A stretch of DNA of 7,723 bases from Fimbriimonadales bacterium (lineage in GTDB: Bacteria > Armatimonadota > Fimbriimonadia > Fimbriimonadales > GBS-DC). The DNA is taken from the NCBI GenBank assembly GCA_025060055.1, contig JANXCK010000201.1:1-7723 (forward strand), in the 5' to 3' direction. The translations under genes were made by a program, and so were the position numbers. Under the pieces are notes generated by a model that had not been told where the DNA came from, searched no databases, and saw nothing but the letters and a program-made list of their open reading frames with translations. Positions 6,666-7,723 of this stretch are shown piece after piece. Positions within the stretch are counted from its first letter, which is position 1. Each line of letters begins with the position of its first letter.

Positions 6666-7559
6666 TTCGATGACGGCGGGCGACCAGCCCAGTTCGCAGA
6701 GTGCCTTGAGATAATCGTCGGGCGTGAGTGTGTCGGGAGAACGCCCTGTCAGGGCGACGATCACGCCTTCCATCACATTCGTTGCGAAGGTCTCGCCCTC
6801 GATAATCGGCGTGGTGGTGATGACACGGGCGGCACCCGCCTCGCGCAAGAACTCGATATCCGCTTTGCGCACCGTGTTGGTGATGACGGTCTTGTTGGGG
6901 ATTTGGTCGGGCATATACTTGCGGATGTAGTGCCAGTCGCCTGCAATCACATCGGCTTCGTAGAACAGTTTCTCGGCGCGGGGGGTGCGCTTCTCCTGCT
7001 TCTCGCCCGTGGGGTAGAACCACTGGAACGGCAGCAGTGTGATAAGCGGCAGCAGCAGTCGCCCCAGCCGCTCGACGGTGCGATAGGAGCGCAAGGGGAT
7101 AGGCAAGCCAACAGCGAACACTAAATCGCCGTAAATCACGTGCTTCGCCAGTTGGGCAAGCTCCTGTGCCATCCCGAACCGATCGACGGCAGCAACTAAC
7201 AGCACAGTGCAGCGCGAGAGGTCTATCACGCGATGCGCTTGAATCCAGCGCAGTGCTTCGCGCTCTAAGGTGTTTTTCAGCCCGCTGCCGTCCACTACGG
7301 GCGTCTGCTGGGCAACGGCGACCAGCTTCTGGATGGAGCGGAAGGTGTAGCGGCGCGTGCCGACCCAGATGTGCAGGTCGGCGCCGCCGATGCCCAGCGC
7401 GTCCACCTTGCCGTCTAACTCCGCAAACAGTTGCTGGAAGCGGCGCAGGTCGCCGTCCGTGCCAATGCGCTCAATCAGGAACGGCTCACCAGCAATCACG
7501 ACCTCGCTGCGCTTATCGCGCTTGGAGGAACCCAGACTCACCGAAACGATATGTTTCAC
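6654..7559 (-). CDS. Conserved protein of the family commonly annotated as quinate 5-dehydrogenase; true function uncertain
   Basis: A 301-residue protein beginning KHIVSVSLGSSKRDKR. Its recognisable conserved blocks include GEPFLIERIGTDGD (25-38), LDGKVDALGIGGADLHIW, TPVVDGSGLKNTLERE, DRFGMA, YGDLVFAVGLPIPLRS, FQWFYPTGEKQE, EADVIAGDWHYIRKYMP and TTTPIIEGETFATNVMEG. I recognise this as a family in databases under the name quinate 5-dehydrogenase, seen in thermophilic and soil lineages such as Deinococcota and Armatimonadota. I see no clear classical GxGxxG NAD-binding start and no shikimate/quinate dehydrogenase active-site pattern, so the name should be treated as a label. No signal peptide or membrane segment is evident apart from a hydrophobic stretch LGRLLLPLITLLPFQWF. 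The start is GTG, overlapping the prs stop as GTGA, with AAGGA 6 nt upstream inside prs. Regulation is probably shared with prs. Confidence 0.75.
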   Translation of the reverse strand: MKHIVSVSLGSSKRDKRSEVVIAGEPFLIERIGTDGDLRRFQQLFAELDGKVDALGIGGADLHIWVGTRRYTFRSIQKLVAVAQQTPVVDGSGLKNTLEREALRWIQAHRVIDLSRCTVLLVAAVDRFGMAQELAQLAKHVIYGDLVFAVGLPIPLRSYRTVERLGRLLLPLITLLPFQWFYPTGEKQEKRTPRAEKLFYEADVIAGDWHYIRKYMPDQIPNKTVITNTVRKADIEFLREAGAARVITTTPIIEGETFATNVMEGVIVALTGRSPDTLTPDDYLKALCELGWSPAVIELKA

Positions 7560-7723
7560 CGATAGTCCTTGAACAGTTCGCTCACCGACTCGTCGCGGTG
7601 GATGCGCTTGATGGCTTCTGCCAGCAGCGGGGCGACCGAGAGGCGCACGAGCTTATCAAACTGCTTGTGCGGCGGTACGGGGATTGTGTCTGTGCAGATG
7701 ACTTTCTCGATGGGCGATTCGGC
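7556..7723 (-). CDS. prs: Ribose-phosphate pyrophosphokinase, C-terminal end (5' part beyond window)
   Basis: Prs makes PRPP from ribose 5-phosphate and ATP, feeding nucleotide, histidine and tryptophan synthesis. Only the last 55 codons are present; the full protein is usually about 310-320 residues. The visible tail contains VICTDTIPVPP, then KLVRLSVAPLLAEAIKRIH and SVSELF, the standard ending of bacterial PRPP synthetases. The frame is open to the window's right edge. The TGA (7558-7556) overlaps the GTG start of the next gene in a 4 nt GTGA, indicating one transcript with translational coupling. Confidence 0.93.
   Translation of the reverse strand, partial: AESPIEKVICTDTIPVPPHKQFDKLVRLSVAPLLAEAIKRIHRDESVSELFKDYR

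Overview
The window is GC-rich, tightly packed bacterial DNA. It holds seven protein genes plus small intergenic regions, with no RNA genes, CRISPR array, transposase or integrase. The gene complement fits a thermophilic diderm lineage such as Armatimonadota: a DeoB-type phosphopentomutase, a protein of the so-called quinate 5-dehydrogenase family, an intracellular-looking GH84 enzyme, and an exported protein that looks like an outer-membrane beta barrel. This assignment is an inference from family content and general style. Deinococcota or a Chloroflexota relative cannot be excluded without a database search.

Layout: the left edge carries the 3' part of deoB on the + strand (to 670). It converges on a two-gene minus-strand unit, an exported beta-barrel protein (3188 to 2100) followed 2 nt later by a succinate-semialdehyde-type dehydrogenase (2097 to 730). 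A 208 bp gap (3189-3396) holds a good ribosome binding site and a 92 bp palindromic repeat element. To its right is a tight minus-strand cluster, in transcription order: prs (partial, enters at 7723), the quinate 5-dehydrogenase-like gene, tpx, a GH84 hexosaminidase and aroC. Junctions are a GTGA overlap, a 40 nt gap with a possible internal promoter, an 11 nt gap, and an ATGA overlap.

Function: the cluster mixes core metabolism (PRPP synthesis, chorismate synthesis), peroxide defence (Tpx) and removal of N-acetylglucosamine (GH84). There is no single obvious pathway. DeoB makes ribose 5-phosphate, which Prs consumes, but the two genes lie on opposite strands at opposite ends of the window and are not in one operon.

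The most notable non-coding signal is a family of about 39 bp palindromic units ending in CTTGAAA. One copy lies between the convergent genes at 694-732, and an inverted pair lies at 3259-3350. I found no convincing wholly new multi-gene system. The items most worth checking are this repeat family, the signal-less GH84 (a possible bacterial O-GlcNAcase), and the self-complementary tpx leader.
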